Position numbers and translations under genes: made by a program. DNA of 11,922 bases from assembly GCA_934717895.1 (NCBI GenBank), contig CAKUZO010000054.1, forward strand, positions 1 through 11,922, read 5' to 3'. Position 1 is the stretch's first letter. The number at the start of each line of letters is the position of its first letter. Of this stretch, positions 1-6,542 are shown piece by piece. The DNA is from an uncultured Candidatus Melainabacteria bacterium. GTDB lineage: Bacteria > Cyanobacteriota > Vampirovibrionia > Gastranaerophilales > Gastranaerophilaceae. The notes under the pieces were generated by a model. The model did not search any database, had not been told where the DNA came from, and was given only the letters and a program-made list of their open reading frames with translations.

Positions 1-3
1 GTT

Positions 4-9
4 TATAAT
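4..9 (+). promoter_or_regulatory. Candidate -10 box (TATAAT) before the small gene
   Basis: A perfect TATAAT lies about 36 bases upstream of the ATG at 45, which would put the transcript start near base 16. Any -35 element would fall outside the window, so only half the promoter can be judged. In AT-rich DNA such hexamers occur by chance. Confidence 0.3.
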
Positions 10-44
10 TAATCATGTAGGAGATAAGAAGTAGGAGTTAAGGA

Positions 45-323
45 ATGTTAGTTTCTTCCATCGCTCGTTTCGACGCAATAAACACAATGAATAGTGCTTC
101 ATTTGCGGCTGCAAATGCATCAAATAATATGATTTCAGGTATTAATAATAAACATGCATTTGGTGGTGAACATGATTTGAGTATGTTAAATAAGCTAGAC
201 AAAAAATTGAGTCTTGACTTGTTGACGAACAAACTTCTTTATAAAATGGCTTATCTTCAAGAAAAAATAGCATCTAAACATCAAGCTGGGGAAATTAAAA
301 AATCTTTAAATGTTTTAGGCTAG
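45..323 (+). CDS. Small protein of unknown function (92 aa)
   Basis: I do not recognise this protein. Its N-terminal 35 residues are rich in Ala, Ser, Asn and Met (MLVSSIARFDAINTMNSASF at the start) and could form an amphipathic helix. The C-terminal half is Lys/Leu-rich and probably helical. There is no clear signal peptide or transmembrane segment. The start is well supported: AGGAG at 33-37 sits 7 bases before the ATG, with a candidate TATAAT further upstream. An opposite-strand frame at 38-232 is taken as a shadow because it lacks comparable start signals. The gene converges on the HELQH-protein gene, and the two TAG stops overlap within CTAG at 320-323, leaving no room for a separate terminator. 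It could be a secreted or surface-associated small protein, but nothing in the sequence proves that. Confidence 0.65.
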   Translation: MLVSSIARFDAINTMNSASFAAANASNNMISGINNKHAFGGEHDLSMLNKLDKKLSLDLLTNKLLYKMAYLQEKIASKHQAGEIKKSLNVLG

Positions 324-1294
324 GAGTTTGCGTCTTGAATTTTTATTTCGTCAAGTAACTCGTCTTTAATTTGCTTTAAAAGACAGGCTTTTGGATTTTC
401 AAATTCTTTTCTGGCACAAGTTTCGGCAAGCATAGCTTCTTCTTCTGTTGAAGTATTTACATATTTTTCCATGTCGACAGAGCCGTCTGCATTATGATAT
501 GAGTTAGAAAATCCATTGTAATATTCTTCTATTTTTGGTGTAAGTGCGCTATCTTTTTGAATTTTTCCCATATCTTTGATTATAGACTCTCTAAAAGCAT
601 TTAATGATTTTTCAAATTCGGTTGAAGAGGTATGAATTTCTTCAACGATTTTATCGCTGTTACCATTCAGAGCTTCAAGAATCATCTCGACAAACCCTTC
701 TGGATTGCTTGTGGTTTCAGCTACTGCTGATATTTCTTCTTCTGATGCGTCAACTAACAGATGTTTAAACATATTGATTAAAGAATTTTCATGTGACACA
801 ACCATTGAGTCAATTGCTTTGGGTCCAAGTTCTTCATGTCTCATAATCATTGAAATTTCCAAAAAATGCTGCAATTCATGGCGAATACCGGCAAATTGGT
901 GAGACTTATTTTCAGAACCACATTTTTCTAGATTGACCATGACGCTATTATTGATAGGCGTATATGCCATTCTGGTGTCGTCTGGAAGTTGCGTAAAAAC
1001 AAGATTAGGTCTTATTGATTTTTTAATTCCAAGTTTCTTGGTTAAATAATCAAATGAAGCAGTAAAAAACTCTTCACCATCAAACTTTGAAAGTTTGTTT
1101 ATTTCTTCCTGAGTAATTCCGACATGAAATTGTTTGCAGTTAACATAAGTCTGAAACGCATATTTGTCTAATTCTGTTAAATCTTTGCCAACTTTTGTAT
1201 CCTTTATAGGTGTTAGCCAAAGCTTTGCCATATTGCCTTTAAATTGTGGGGTATATGATTTTGTATTTTGATAGTTGATATTTTGAACTTGCAT
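320..1294 (-). CDS. Putative zinc metalloprotease-like protein with HELQH motif and N-terminal FKG segment (324 aa)
   Basis: The protein has an HExxH zinc-binding motif, HELQH, at residues 139-143, preceded by a region ending GIRHE. This is the signature of gluzincin/zincin peptidases: two His ligands and a catalytic Glu. A possible third ligand is one of the glutamates in the acidic helix at about 284-291 (EEEAMLAE), but this is inference. The first 20 residues are polar and end in QFKG. Similar short 'FKG' leaders are, to my knowledge, frequent in Gastranaerophilales proteins of unknown role. There is no classical signal peptide or membrane span. The start ATG is preceded by AAAAGG at a suitable distance. 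It is the last gene of the leftward block, 45 bases after the MFS gene, and its stop overlaps that of the convergent small gene. The substrate is unknown and the protease activity unproven. Confidence 0.7.
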   Translation of the reverse strand: MQVQNINYQNTKSYTPQFKGNMAKLWLTPIKDTKVGKDLTELDKYAFQTYVNCKQFHVGITQEEINKLSKFDGEEFFTASFDYLTKKLGIKKSIRPNLVFTQLPDDTRMAYTPINNSVMVNLEKCGSENKSHQFAGIRHELQHFLEISMIMRHEELGPKAIDSMVVSHENSLINMFKHLLVDASEEEISAVAETTSNPEGFVEMILEALNGNSDKIVEEIHTSSTEFEKSLNAFRESIIKDMGKIQKDSALTPKIEEYYNGFSNSYHNADGSVDMEKYVNTSTEEEAMLAETCARKEFENPKACLLKQIKDELLDEIKIQDANS

Positions 1295-1339
1295 AGTAAA
1301 ACCTTTTGAGATTATAAAAAACTCTAAAAAAATTTTTTG

Positions 1340-2515
1340 CTAGTCTTTGAACAATTTTTTTACAAGAACAGAACATACTGCCGGTATTATCGCGACAAAT
1401 ATTAAAACATTTGTGATACCAAAATTTTCTGCCACAAAGCCGAGCATTGACATTACAATTGCAACAATTCCCCATGAAAATCCGTTGATAAACCCTGAAA
1501 TAATACTTTTATATTCAGGCAAAGTATTTTGTGCCATAACCATAACAACAGGAGTTGCCATCATTGTAACAAAGCCCATTATGACAAAGATTATGAGCGA
1601 AATTGTAGGGTGTGATTTGTATGTGCCGACAAATGCCAACATCAATGGAAGAGTGAAAATCATTGAGATATAAAATACATTTGCGGAACCGATTTTTTTC
1701 TCAATGTTGCTGCTAAGCAAAGATCCTATTCCGCCAGCAAAAATGAATAAGAACAAGGCCATGCCGATGTAAAAAGGTTTGTAGCCCATATTTTTCCATA
1801 AAAACGGAAGAAGTATAAAGCATGCCGACATAATCATTGTTTTAAGCATCGCAATAACGTTCAGAATATTTAATTTTTGGTTTGTTAAAATTCTTTTGAA
1901 TGCGGTTTTAAAGTCGATTTTCTCTATGATTTCTTCTGTGTTAGAAAGCTTTGGAACAAAAGAGAACATTAAAAGAGCCCAACAGCAACCAACAACAGTC
2001 ATAATTGGCATTTTAGGCATTCCTAAAAACTGTGTAATTGCAGAAGATACAATTGGACCGCACGAATAACCGAGAGTTCCCATTGCAACGAATACAGCCA
2101 TTGCCTTACCAGCGTCAGAATATTTTGCAAATCTTGATGCAAACCCGAGAGCTTGCGGGTGGAAGAGGCTTGATCCGATACTTCCGATTATTATACATAA
2201 TATGAGCAAAAATATGTTGTGAGCAAGAGCTGACATTGGGATAAATATTGAAGATAATATTAACCCCCAAAATATGAATGAGCGCTTGACGTTGTTGTCT
2301 GCAAAGTAGCCAAATAGTGGCTGTAATAGTGATGAAAAAATATGTGAAATTGTCAATATAATTGTCGCAATAGCCATTGTGATACCGATTTTAGCTGCAA
2401 TAAACGGCATAATCGGATTTAAAACACCTGTATAGATATCGTTTATAAAGTGACCGCCACCAAGCCACACAAGAGCTTTTTTATAAGATTTTTGGGGTAA
2501 GTTTTCTGTATTCAT
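1340..2515 (-). CDS. MFS transporter, fosmidomycin-resistance (Fsr)-like (391 aa)
   Basis: This is a polytopic inner-membrane protein of about 12 hydrophobic segments, the normal size for the major facilitator superfamily. Fsr-like features include GHFINDIYTG in helix 1 (21-30), SSLLQPLFGYFAD at the helix 2/loop 2-3 region (61-73) and GSSLFHPQALGFASR at 114-128. The QP-GY and FHP elements match the E. coli Fsr fosmidomycin exporter subfamily as I recall it. It probably works as a proton-driven drug or metabolite exporter, but the real substrate cannot be read from the sequence. It begins 46 bases after the lgt stop with an AAAGG ribosome site, and is followed by the HELQH protein, so all four leftward genes may share a transcript. 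The family call is secure; the fosmidomycin specificity is only by resemblance. Confidence 0.88.
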   Translation of the reverse strand: MNTENLPQKSYKKALVWLGGGHFINDIYTGVLNPIMPFIAAKIGITMAIATIILTISHIFSSLLQPLFGYFADNNVKRSFIFWGLILSSIFIPMSALAHNIFLLILCIIIGSIGSSLFHPQALGFASRFAKYSDAGKAMAVFVAMGTLGYSCGPIVSSAITQFLGMPKMPIMTVVGCCWALLMFSFVPKLSNTEEIIEKIDFKTAFKRILTNQKLNILNVIAMLKTMIMSACFILLPFLWKNMGYKPFYIGMALFLFIFAGGIGSLLSSNIEKKIGSANVFYISMIFTLPLMLAFVGTYKSHPTISLIIFVIMGFVTMMATPVVMVMAQNTLPEYKSIISGFINGFSWGIVAIVMSMLGFVAENFGITNVLIFVAIIPAVCSVLVKKLFKD

Positions 2516-2561
2516 AATACCTTTATTCTAATCCGAGTCATGGCGAAAAATCAATTAATCA

Positions 2562-3344
2562 TTAATTTTTCTTACGGATTAAAATTACAACGAATATTGA
2601 GGCAAAAATAATTATTGCAAGTGACATTATTTGAGCAATTGGAATTCCAGCGATATTGAGGACGCTATCTACCCTACAAGATTCGACTAAAATTCTTGCA
2701 AAAGAATATAAAATTAAATATATGCAAGCGACGAGCCCCGGAGTTTTCGATAATCTCTTAAACAAGACTAACAAAAGAACAAATATTAAGATGTCTAAAA
2801 TACTTTCATATAAAAACGTCGGGTGAAAGAATTCATAATTTATGAATTCTGTTGGTCTATGACTAATTGGAATAAACAATTTCCAAGGCAAATTTGTCGG
2901 AGCTCCAAATGCTTCTGAATTAAAAAAATTCCCCCATCTACCGATACTTTGTGCTAAGGCTGTTCCGCACAAAAACGAATCAATAAGTTGTAAAAAAGAC
3001 ATTTTGTATTTTTTCGAAAGCCACCATAATCCGCAAATACCGACAATAATCATTCCATGAACAGACAATCCGCCTTGTCTTATGTAAAAAATTTCAAACG
3101 GGTGGGCTGTGTAATAAGAAAAATTTACAAGGCAATAATAAAATCTTGCACCAAGAATTCCTATAATAATAATCCAAGGGGAAAAGTCTATAATATTTTG
3201 TGCTTTTGAAGCTTCATAATATTTTTTGTAAAGCAAATATGCACAATAAATACCTACAAAAATCGCACTAGCCAGAATTATTCCATAATAATAAACAGGA
3301 TATCCAAAAAAATTAAAGGCAACATCTCCGGGGGATTGAAACAT
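2562..3344 (-). CDS. lgt: Prolipoprotein diacylglyceryl transferase Lgt (260 aa)
   Basis: Lgt is the inner-membrane enzyme that transfers diacylglycerol from phosphatidylglycerol to the lipobox cysteine of prolipoproteins, the first step of lipoprotein maturation. The diagnostic signature is present at 133-147: SIGRWGNFFNSEAFG, with Arg136 and Glu144 corresponding to essential residues of the E. coli enzyme. Also visible are GARFYY (65-70), GGLSVHG (91-97, with the conserved His96), HPTFLYES (174-181) and FARILVESCRVDS (215-227, with conserved Arg and Glu). Several hydrophobic spans are spread through the protein, and its length is typical for the family. The ATG lies 2 bases after the stop of the upstream TPR lipoprotein gene, with only a weak ribosome site (GTGAAG), so translation is probably coupled. 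The upstream gene encodes a likely substrate. Confidence 0.96.
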   Translation of the reverse strand: MFQSPGDVAFNFFGYPVYYYGIILASAIFVGIYCAYLLYKKYYEASKAQNIIDFSPWIIIIGILGARFYYCLVNFSYYTAHPFEIFYIRQGGLSVHGMIIVGICGLWWLSKKYKMSFLQLIDSFLCGTALAQSIGRWGNFFNSEAFGAPTNLPWKLFIPISHRPTEFINYEFFHPTFLYESILDILIFVLLLVLFKRLSKTPGLVACIYLILYSFARILVESCRVDSVLNIAGIPIAQIMSLAIIIFASIFVVILIRKKN

Positions 3345-3346
3345 AA

Positions 3347-3925
3347 TTACTTCACAACATTCTGAGCCAAAAGCATTTGCAACTCTTTAACTTTTTCTTC
3401 TACATACCTCTTATCATCAGAAGTCGTATTTTTATCTTGATATAAACCATAATCAGAAATTGCATTATTTAGCAAATTATTAAGCATTTTTTTTGAATTC
3501 TCATTTAATACTGTTTTTTTGTTGTCGTCAATTTCTGTTTCATCTACTTTTTCAATGGAGTCATCATCATTAACTTTAACTCTGCCGGCAATAATATCTT
3601 TCGCTAAATTTTCTTCACACACAGCAAGAGAATAATACGCGTCAGCAAAGTCCGGATTTAATTTTATTGCATCACCATAAGTTTTGATTGCATTCGGATA
3701 GTCCTCAGCTTTTGTATAAGCAACAGCCAGATTATATTGTGTTTCAAATATACTTCCGTCCAAATCAACACTAGACTTTAAGCGTTCAATTGCTGATGCG
3801 TAATCTCCGTTATCCATAAATGTTTTTGCTTTATTATTCAATTCTTGTACGGCAAAATTATTTATACATGCCGTAGAAATCACAGAAATAAACAATATAC
3901 TTGCTAGTAAAAAAGCTTTTTTCAT
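3347..3925 (-). CDS. TPR-repeat lipoprotein (192 aa)
   Basis: The N-terminus has a Lys-Lys pair, a hydrophobic core and then ISTAC with Cys20, fitting a type II (lipoprotein) signal peptide. The lipobox -3 residue is Ser instead of the usual Leu, so it is slightly atypical. Two tetratricopeptide repeats follow at about 28-61 and 62-95, with typical residues such as NGDYASAIERLKSSVDLD and EDYPNAIKTYGDAIKLNPDF. Residues 117-140 are acidic and probably disordered. The C-terminal 50 residues are helical. The mature protein would be anchored in the envelope as a scaffold for protein contacts; partners are unknown. The start is supported by GAGGT 10 bases upstream and a good promoter at 3962-3990. 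The gene lies directly before lgt, whose product would lipidate it. Confidence 0.88.
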   Translation of the reverse strand: MKKAFLLASILFISVISTACINNFAVQELNNKAKTFMDNGDYASAIERLKSSVDLDGSIFETQYNLAVAYTKAEDYPNAIKTYGDAIKLNPDFADAYYSLAVCEENLAKDIIAGRVKVNDDDSIEKVDETEIDDNKKTVLNENSKKMLNNLLNNAISDYGLYQDKNTTSDDKRYVEEKVKELQMLLAQNVVK

Positions 3926-3961
3926 GCTATAATCAACCTCATAAAATTATTTATAACATTT

Positions 3962-3990
3962 ATTATAAAATAAGCTTGTAAATTTGGCAA
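3962..3990 (-). promoter_or_regulatory. Candidate sigma70-type promoter for the leftward block
   Basis: Read on the minus strand, TTGCCA (3990-3985, 5 of 6 matches to TTGACA) is followed after exactly 17 bases by a perfect TATAAT (3967-3962). Transcription would begin near 3955, leaving a leader of about 30 bases before the TPR-lipoprotein ATG. This is the best promoter match in the window. It overlaps the candidate rightward promoter. Confidence 0.6.
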
Positions 3991-4004
3991 ATTTTATACA
4001 TAAT
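3976..4004 (+). promoter_or_regulatory. Candidate sigma70-type promoter for the rightward block
   Basis: TTGTAA (3976-3981, 4 of 6 matches to the -35 consensus) and CATAAT (3999-4004, 5 of 6 matches to the -10) are separated by 17 bases. Transcription would start near 4011, about 23 bases before the ATG at 4034. It is weaker than the opposing promoter, and its -35 half shares bases 3976-3990 with that promoter, so the two may compete for RNA polymerase. Confidence 0.4.
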
Positions 4005-4033
4005 AGTTACAAATAAAGATATGTGAGGTTAAT

Positions 4034-4303
4034 ATGTCAGATGAAAAGGTTATTAGACTAGGAGAAAAACGTAACACAGAACATAAAAAAGAGCATGAAG
4101 AACATCATCACCACGACGATTTGGTTTATTGCAGTTTCTGTGGACGCCCGAACACTCAGGTTTTGAAAATGGTTCAAGGTCCGGGTGTTAATATTTGTTC
4201 TGAATGTGCCATGATTGCGGTTCAGTATCTTATTTTGAATGACAGAATGCCGTCAGCAGAAGCGCAAGCTATTTTAGATGCATTTTGGGGGAAAGCTCGT
4301 TAA
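4034..4303 (+). CDS. Standalone ClpX-type zinc finger protein with His-rich N-terminus (89 aa)
   Basis: Residues 32-62 match the N-terminal zinc-binding domain of Clp[21 protein letters not shown] followed by [10 protein letters not shown]. Cys33, Cys36, Cys55 and Cys58 form the four-cysteine zinc site, and the conserved Gly-Pro before the second pair is kept. In ClpX this domain dimerises and binds substrates and adaptors. Here it stands alone: no AAA+ ATPase follows, only a helical tail ending in WGKAR. The first 30 residues are charged and His-rich (EHHHHDD at 23-29), which may bind metal. GTGAGGT upstream gives a good ribosome site. The stop TAA overlaps the next gene's ATG by one base (TAATG), so the two are probably translated together. 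It may be an adaptor or regulator of ClpXP-type proteolysis, or simply a structural zinc finger used elsewhere. The domain call is firm, the role is not. Confidence 0.9.
   Translation: MSDEKVIRLGEKRNTEHKKEHEEHHHHDDLVYCSFCGRPNTQVLKMVQGPGVNICSECAMIAVQYLILNDRMPSAEAQAILDAFWGKAR
4287..4292 (+). promoter_or_regulatory. Ribosome binding site deciding the start at 4303
   Basis: GGGGGA at 4287-4292 lies 10 bases before the ATG at 4303, which itself overlaps the upstream TAA in TAATG. The alternative TTG at 4285 would place this purine run inside the coding sequence and leave that start without a site of its own. The ATG at 4303 is therefore preferred. Confidence 0.6.
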
Positions 4304-5817
4304 TGATTGACAGAATTGAGCTAAATCCGTTTGAGATTAAGGCTGAGATTGTAAATCTTTTTGAAGAATTGAAAGGTGTTAAGGATTTTGAAAATTACGA
4401 AATCCATTATCGACTTTTGGATTCTCAAAGTGACAAAAATATTATATGTAAGCTTCTATTTAAGGAAATTAATAATTCTGATAGCGACAAAAATTTGTTA
4501 AAGTTTTTGCTTTTAAGGTATTGCCCTGCAAAAGAGCTCTCAGAAAAGCTTTGGAGCATTATAAAAAATTCTATGACTTCAAATCAGGCAAAAATTTTTG
4601 CACTGGATTTGTTGCGAGACATTGATTCCAATTGGTCTTATGAAGAATGTGAACAGTATTTAGACAATCCTGATGAGCTTGTAGATGCTGATACAAAAAG
4701 GATTTTGGATAACGCAATTGCAGATCCTGAGGTGCAGATTGATTTTTTAGATTTTCTTGCATCTCTTTCTGATGATGATAAAATCACATTGTTGAAATCG
4801 CTTGGGAATGATTATTCAAAAGACGAATTAGCCAATATGCTTGTACCTGTTTTTATGTCAATGTCTGATACCGAAGTTGGGAAGGTTGCTTTGGATATTT
4901 TAGGGAATTCCAAATCCCAGCTTGCATATCACGCACTAAATTCTTCATTAGATTTTGTTGATGAAAAACTTGTTCCTGCTGTAAAAAGAAATTTGTCTAT
5001 TCTGAAAATTGCAGGAATTCGAGAAGATAATTCGTTAGAATTTTATAAAAAACTTTTGAAAAATTCGAAGCCGTATAAATTTTGCATAACTTATCCTGAC
5101 GGGCACGGAAATCAGGCAATAATTGTTTCTCGCACAACTTCTGGCGGAAATATGCAGTTTGTGGCTATTGTAATTGATGATTATCATGGGATTAAAGACT
5201 GTTTTGGGTTCAACAATATTACAAGATTTGAATGTAATACGATTATTGAGCGATTTTACCGTGGACAGAGAGCTTTGGATATTGAGCCTGCAATTTTAAA
5301 GTCGATTTTGATTAATGCTGAAAAACTATCAAAGCACAAAATGCCTTATGAATATGTTTGTTGGCGAAATCTTCTTGCTGATATCGAGTCAAAGCCGTTG
5401 AAATTAAATTATAAAATTTCTCAACTTTCTCAAAAGCAATTTGAAGAAATTTTGGTATATGATTTCACTGATTATTGGTTTTTGAATAGTACTTACAGCG
5501 ACGAATTTGAAGAGTTTTTGCGAGAAATTGAAACTATTTCTTGCGAAAAGTATGATGAATTTATCGATAAAAATGTTGAAAAAGTTTTTTATACGGAAGA
5601 AAATATCGTTTGGACAAACAGAATTTTAAATTGTGCACTTTTGAAACATCTTGCAGGAGAAGAAAAGGCTGCACAAAATTTATATTCTTTGTATAATGAT
5701 AAAAAGTTGATACGAGAACTTTATAAAAACATTTTGCGAAAAAGTGTTTACGAATACTATTTTGCAAAAGAAGACAAAGAACGTGTTCAAAAAATAGAAA
5801 GCATGTGGGTAAAATAG
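4303..5817 (+). CDS. Unknown helical-repeat protein with central alpha/beta segment (504 aa)
   Basis: I do not recognise a named family. The N-terminal half (about 65-240) is a succession of amphipathic helices with Leu/Asp spacing suggestive of degenerate HEAT-like repeats, for example the segments around VGKVALDILGNSKSQLAYHA. Residues 258-306 change character to an alpha/beta piece, KFCITYPDGHGNQAIIVSRT followed by FVAIVIDDYHGIKDCFG, which looks like a distinct conserved core. The remaining 200 residues are helical and rich in aromatic and charged residues. There is no signal peptide, no membrane span and no recognisable catalytic motif, so it is probably cytosolic. The ATG overlaps the stop of the ClpX-type zinc finger gene by one base, and ruvX starts immediately after its stop. 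Tight coupling to the zinc finger gene suggests the two products act together or are needed in a fixed ratio. Confidence 0.8.
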   Translation: MIDRIELNPFEIKAEIVNLFEELKGVKDFENYEIHYRLLDSQSDKNIICKLLFKEINNSDSDKNLLKFLLLRYCPAKELSEKLWSIIKNSMTSNQAKIFALDLLRDIDSNWSYEECEQYLDNPDELVDADTKRILDNAIADPEVQIDFLDFLASLSDDDKITLLKSLGNDYSKDELANMLVPVFMSMSDTEVGKVALDILGNSKSQLAYHALNSSLDFVDEKLVPAVKRNLSILKIAGIREDNSLEFYKKLLKNSKPYKFCITYPDGHGNQAIIVSRTTSGGNMQFVAIVIDDYHGIKDCFGFNNITRFECNTIIERFYRGQRALDIEPAILKSILINAEKLSKHKMPYEYVCWRNLLADIESKPLKLNYKISQLSQKQFEEILVYDFTDYWFLNSTYSDEFEEFLREIETISCEKYDEFIDKNVEKVFYTEENIVWTNRILNCALLKHLAGEEKAAQNLYSLYNDKKLIRELYKNILRKSVYEYYFAKEDKERVQKIESMWVK

Positions 5818-6219
5818 ATGTACAAAGTTATGGCACTTGATATCGGAACAAAGCGAATTGGGGTTGCATTAAGCGATTACCTTTTAATGCTTGCAAACGG
5901 TCATTCCTGTGTACCAAGAGAACCTGAAAACGAAGCTTTGCAAGAAATCTTAAAAATAGCAAAAGAAAATAATGTCAAAAAAATTGTTGTTGGTGTGCCT
6001 TTAAATATGGACGGAACAGAAGGCGGACAGGCCGAGGATTGTAGGAGTTTTGCATCAAAGATTTCAGGTTATGAGATAATTTTTGAGGACGAAAGGCTTA
6101 CATCTGACACAGCGGAAGAAAACTTGCGTGCAAAGAAAATAGATTTCAGAAAAAACAAAGGACTGGTTGATATTGAAAGTGCTTGTATTATACTGGAACA
6201 GTACCTATCAAGAGGTTAA
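5818..6219 (+). CDS. ruvX: RuvX/YqgF family nuclease, putative pre-16S rRNA nuclease (133 aa)
   Basis: This is an RNase H-fold protein of the YqgF family, linked in E. coli to 5'-end maturation of 16S rRNA and named after Holliday-junction resolvases. The sequence keeps the family motifs: ALDIGTKRIGVALSD (6-20, catalytic Asp8), VGVPLNMDGTEGGQAE (58-73), EDERLTSDTAE (90-100) and the C-terminal VDIESACIILEQYL (117-130, with Asp118). Length is normal. The ATG is directly adjacent to the preceding TAG, with only a weak GTGGG ribosome site, so translation is probably coupled. A DUF1292 gene follows, a pairing also known in Firmicutes (yrrK-yrzB in Bacillus). Confidence 0.95.
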   Translation: MYKVMALDIGTKRIGVALSDYLLMLANGHSCVPREPENEALQEILKIAKENNVKKIVVGVPLNMDGTEGGQAEDCRSFASKISGYEIIFEDERLTSDTAEENLRAKKIDFRKNKGLVDIESACIILEQYLSRG

Positions 6220-6273
6220 CAAAATTAAATAAAAAAGTTAAATACACAAATTAAAAAGAAAGGAAAATATATT

Positions 6274-6540
6274 ATGGCAGATGAAGATCAAATCATTGAA
6301 ACCGTTGACGAGAACGGTAACGTAATCAAATTTGAATTGTTTGATATTGTAGAAGTTGATGAACAAGAATATGCTCTTCTTTTACCTGTTGAAGAGGAAG
6401 AAGGCGACGAAGTTGTTCTTATGAAATTGTCAAAAGATGGCGATGAATACTTATTTGAAACTATTGACGACGATGAAGAATTCGACAAAGTTGCAACTTA
6501 TGTTGAAAACATGCAAGATGAAGATGAAGACGAGGAATAG
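6274..6540 (+). CDS. DUF1292 (YrzB-like) acidic protein (88 aa)
   Basis: This small, very acidic cytosolic protein has the DUF1292 pattern: a beta-rich core with FELFDIVEVDEQEYALLLPV (25-44), then VVLMKLSKDGDEYLFETIDD, ending in an Asp/Glu tail. The function of the family is unknown. Position next to ruvX repeats the Bacillus yrrK-yrzB order and strengthens the call. A strong ribosome site (AAGAAAGGA, about 9 bases upstream) lies in the 54-base gap after ruvX, the longest gap within the rightward block. That gap is AT-rich and I see no convincing promoter or terminator in it. The stop is 2 bases before the TTG start of the Clp_N gene. Confidence 0.9.
   Translation: MADEDQIIETVDENGNVIKFELFDIVEVDEQEYALLLPVEEEEGDEVVLMKLSKDGDEYLFETIDDDEEFDKVATYVENMQDEDEDEE
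6532..6536 (+). promoter_or_regulatory. Ribosome binding site for the TTG start at 6543
   Basis: GAGGA overlaps the last codons of the DUF1292 gene and lies 6 bases before TTG at 6543. The residues that follow (FEKFTEKA) match the usual beginning of ClpC proteins (FGRFTERA), so TTG is the likely initiator. Confidence 0.7.
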
Positions 6541-6542
6541 TT

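Noticed and set aside
15..20. ATG immediately followed by TAG (start-stop) upstream of the small gene
   Set aside because: A two-codon leader could in principle regulate translation, but no ribosome site precedes it and the match is expected by chance.
38..232. Minus-strand 64-aa frame opposite the small gene
   Set aside because: It has no ribosome site or context; the overlapping plus-strand gene has a good AGGAG, spacing and -10 box.
1325..1337. A-run/T-run palindrome after the MFS gene as a terminator
   Set aside because: It has no loop and no GC pairs, so it would not form a stable hairpin; it is consistent with general AT richness.
2552..2570. Inverted repeat AATTAA-TCA-TTAATT at the end of lgt as a terminator
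   Set aside because: The stem is only six A/T pairs and overlaps the stop codon; it is too weak to call, and the downstream MFS gene is likely co-transcribed.
4285..4302. TTG at 4285 as the start of the 504-aa gene, adding six residues
   Set aside because: The ATG at 4303 forms a TAATG overlap with the upstream stop and has the GGGGGA site 10 bases before it; the TTG has no ribosome site of its own.
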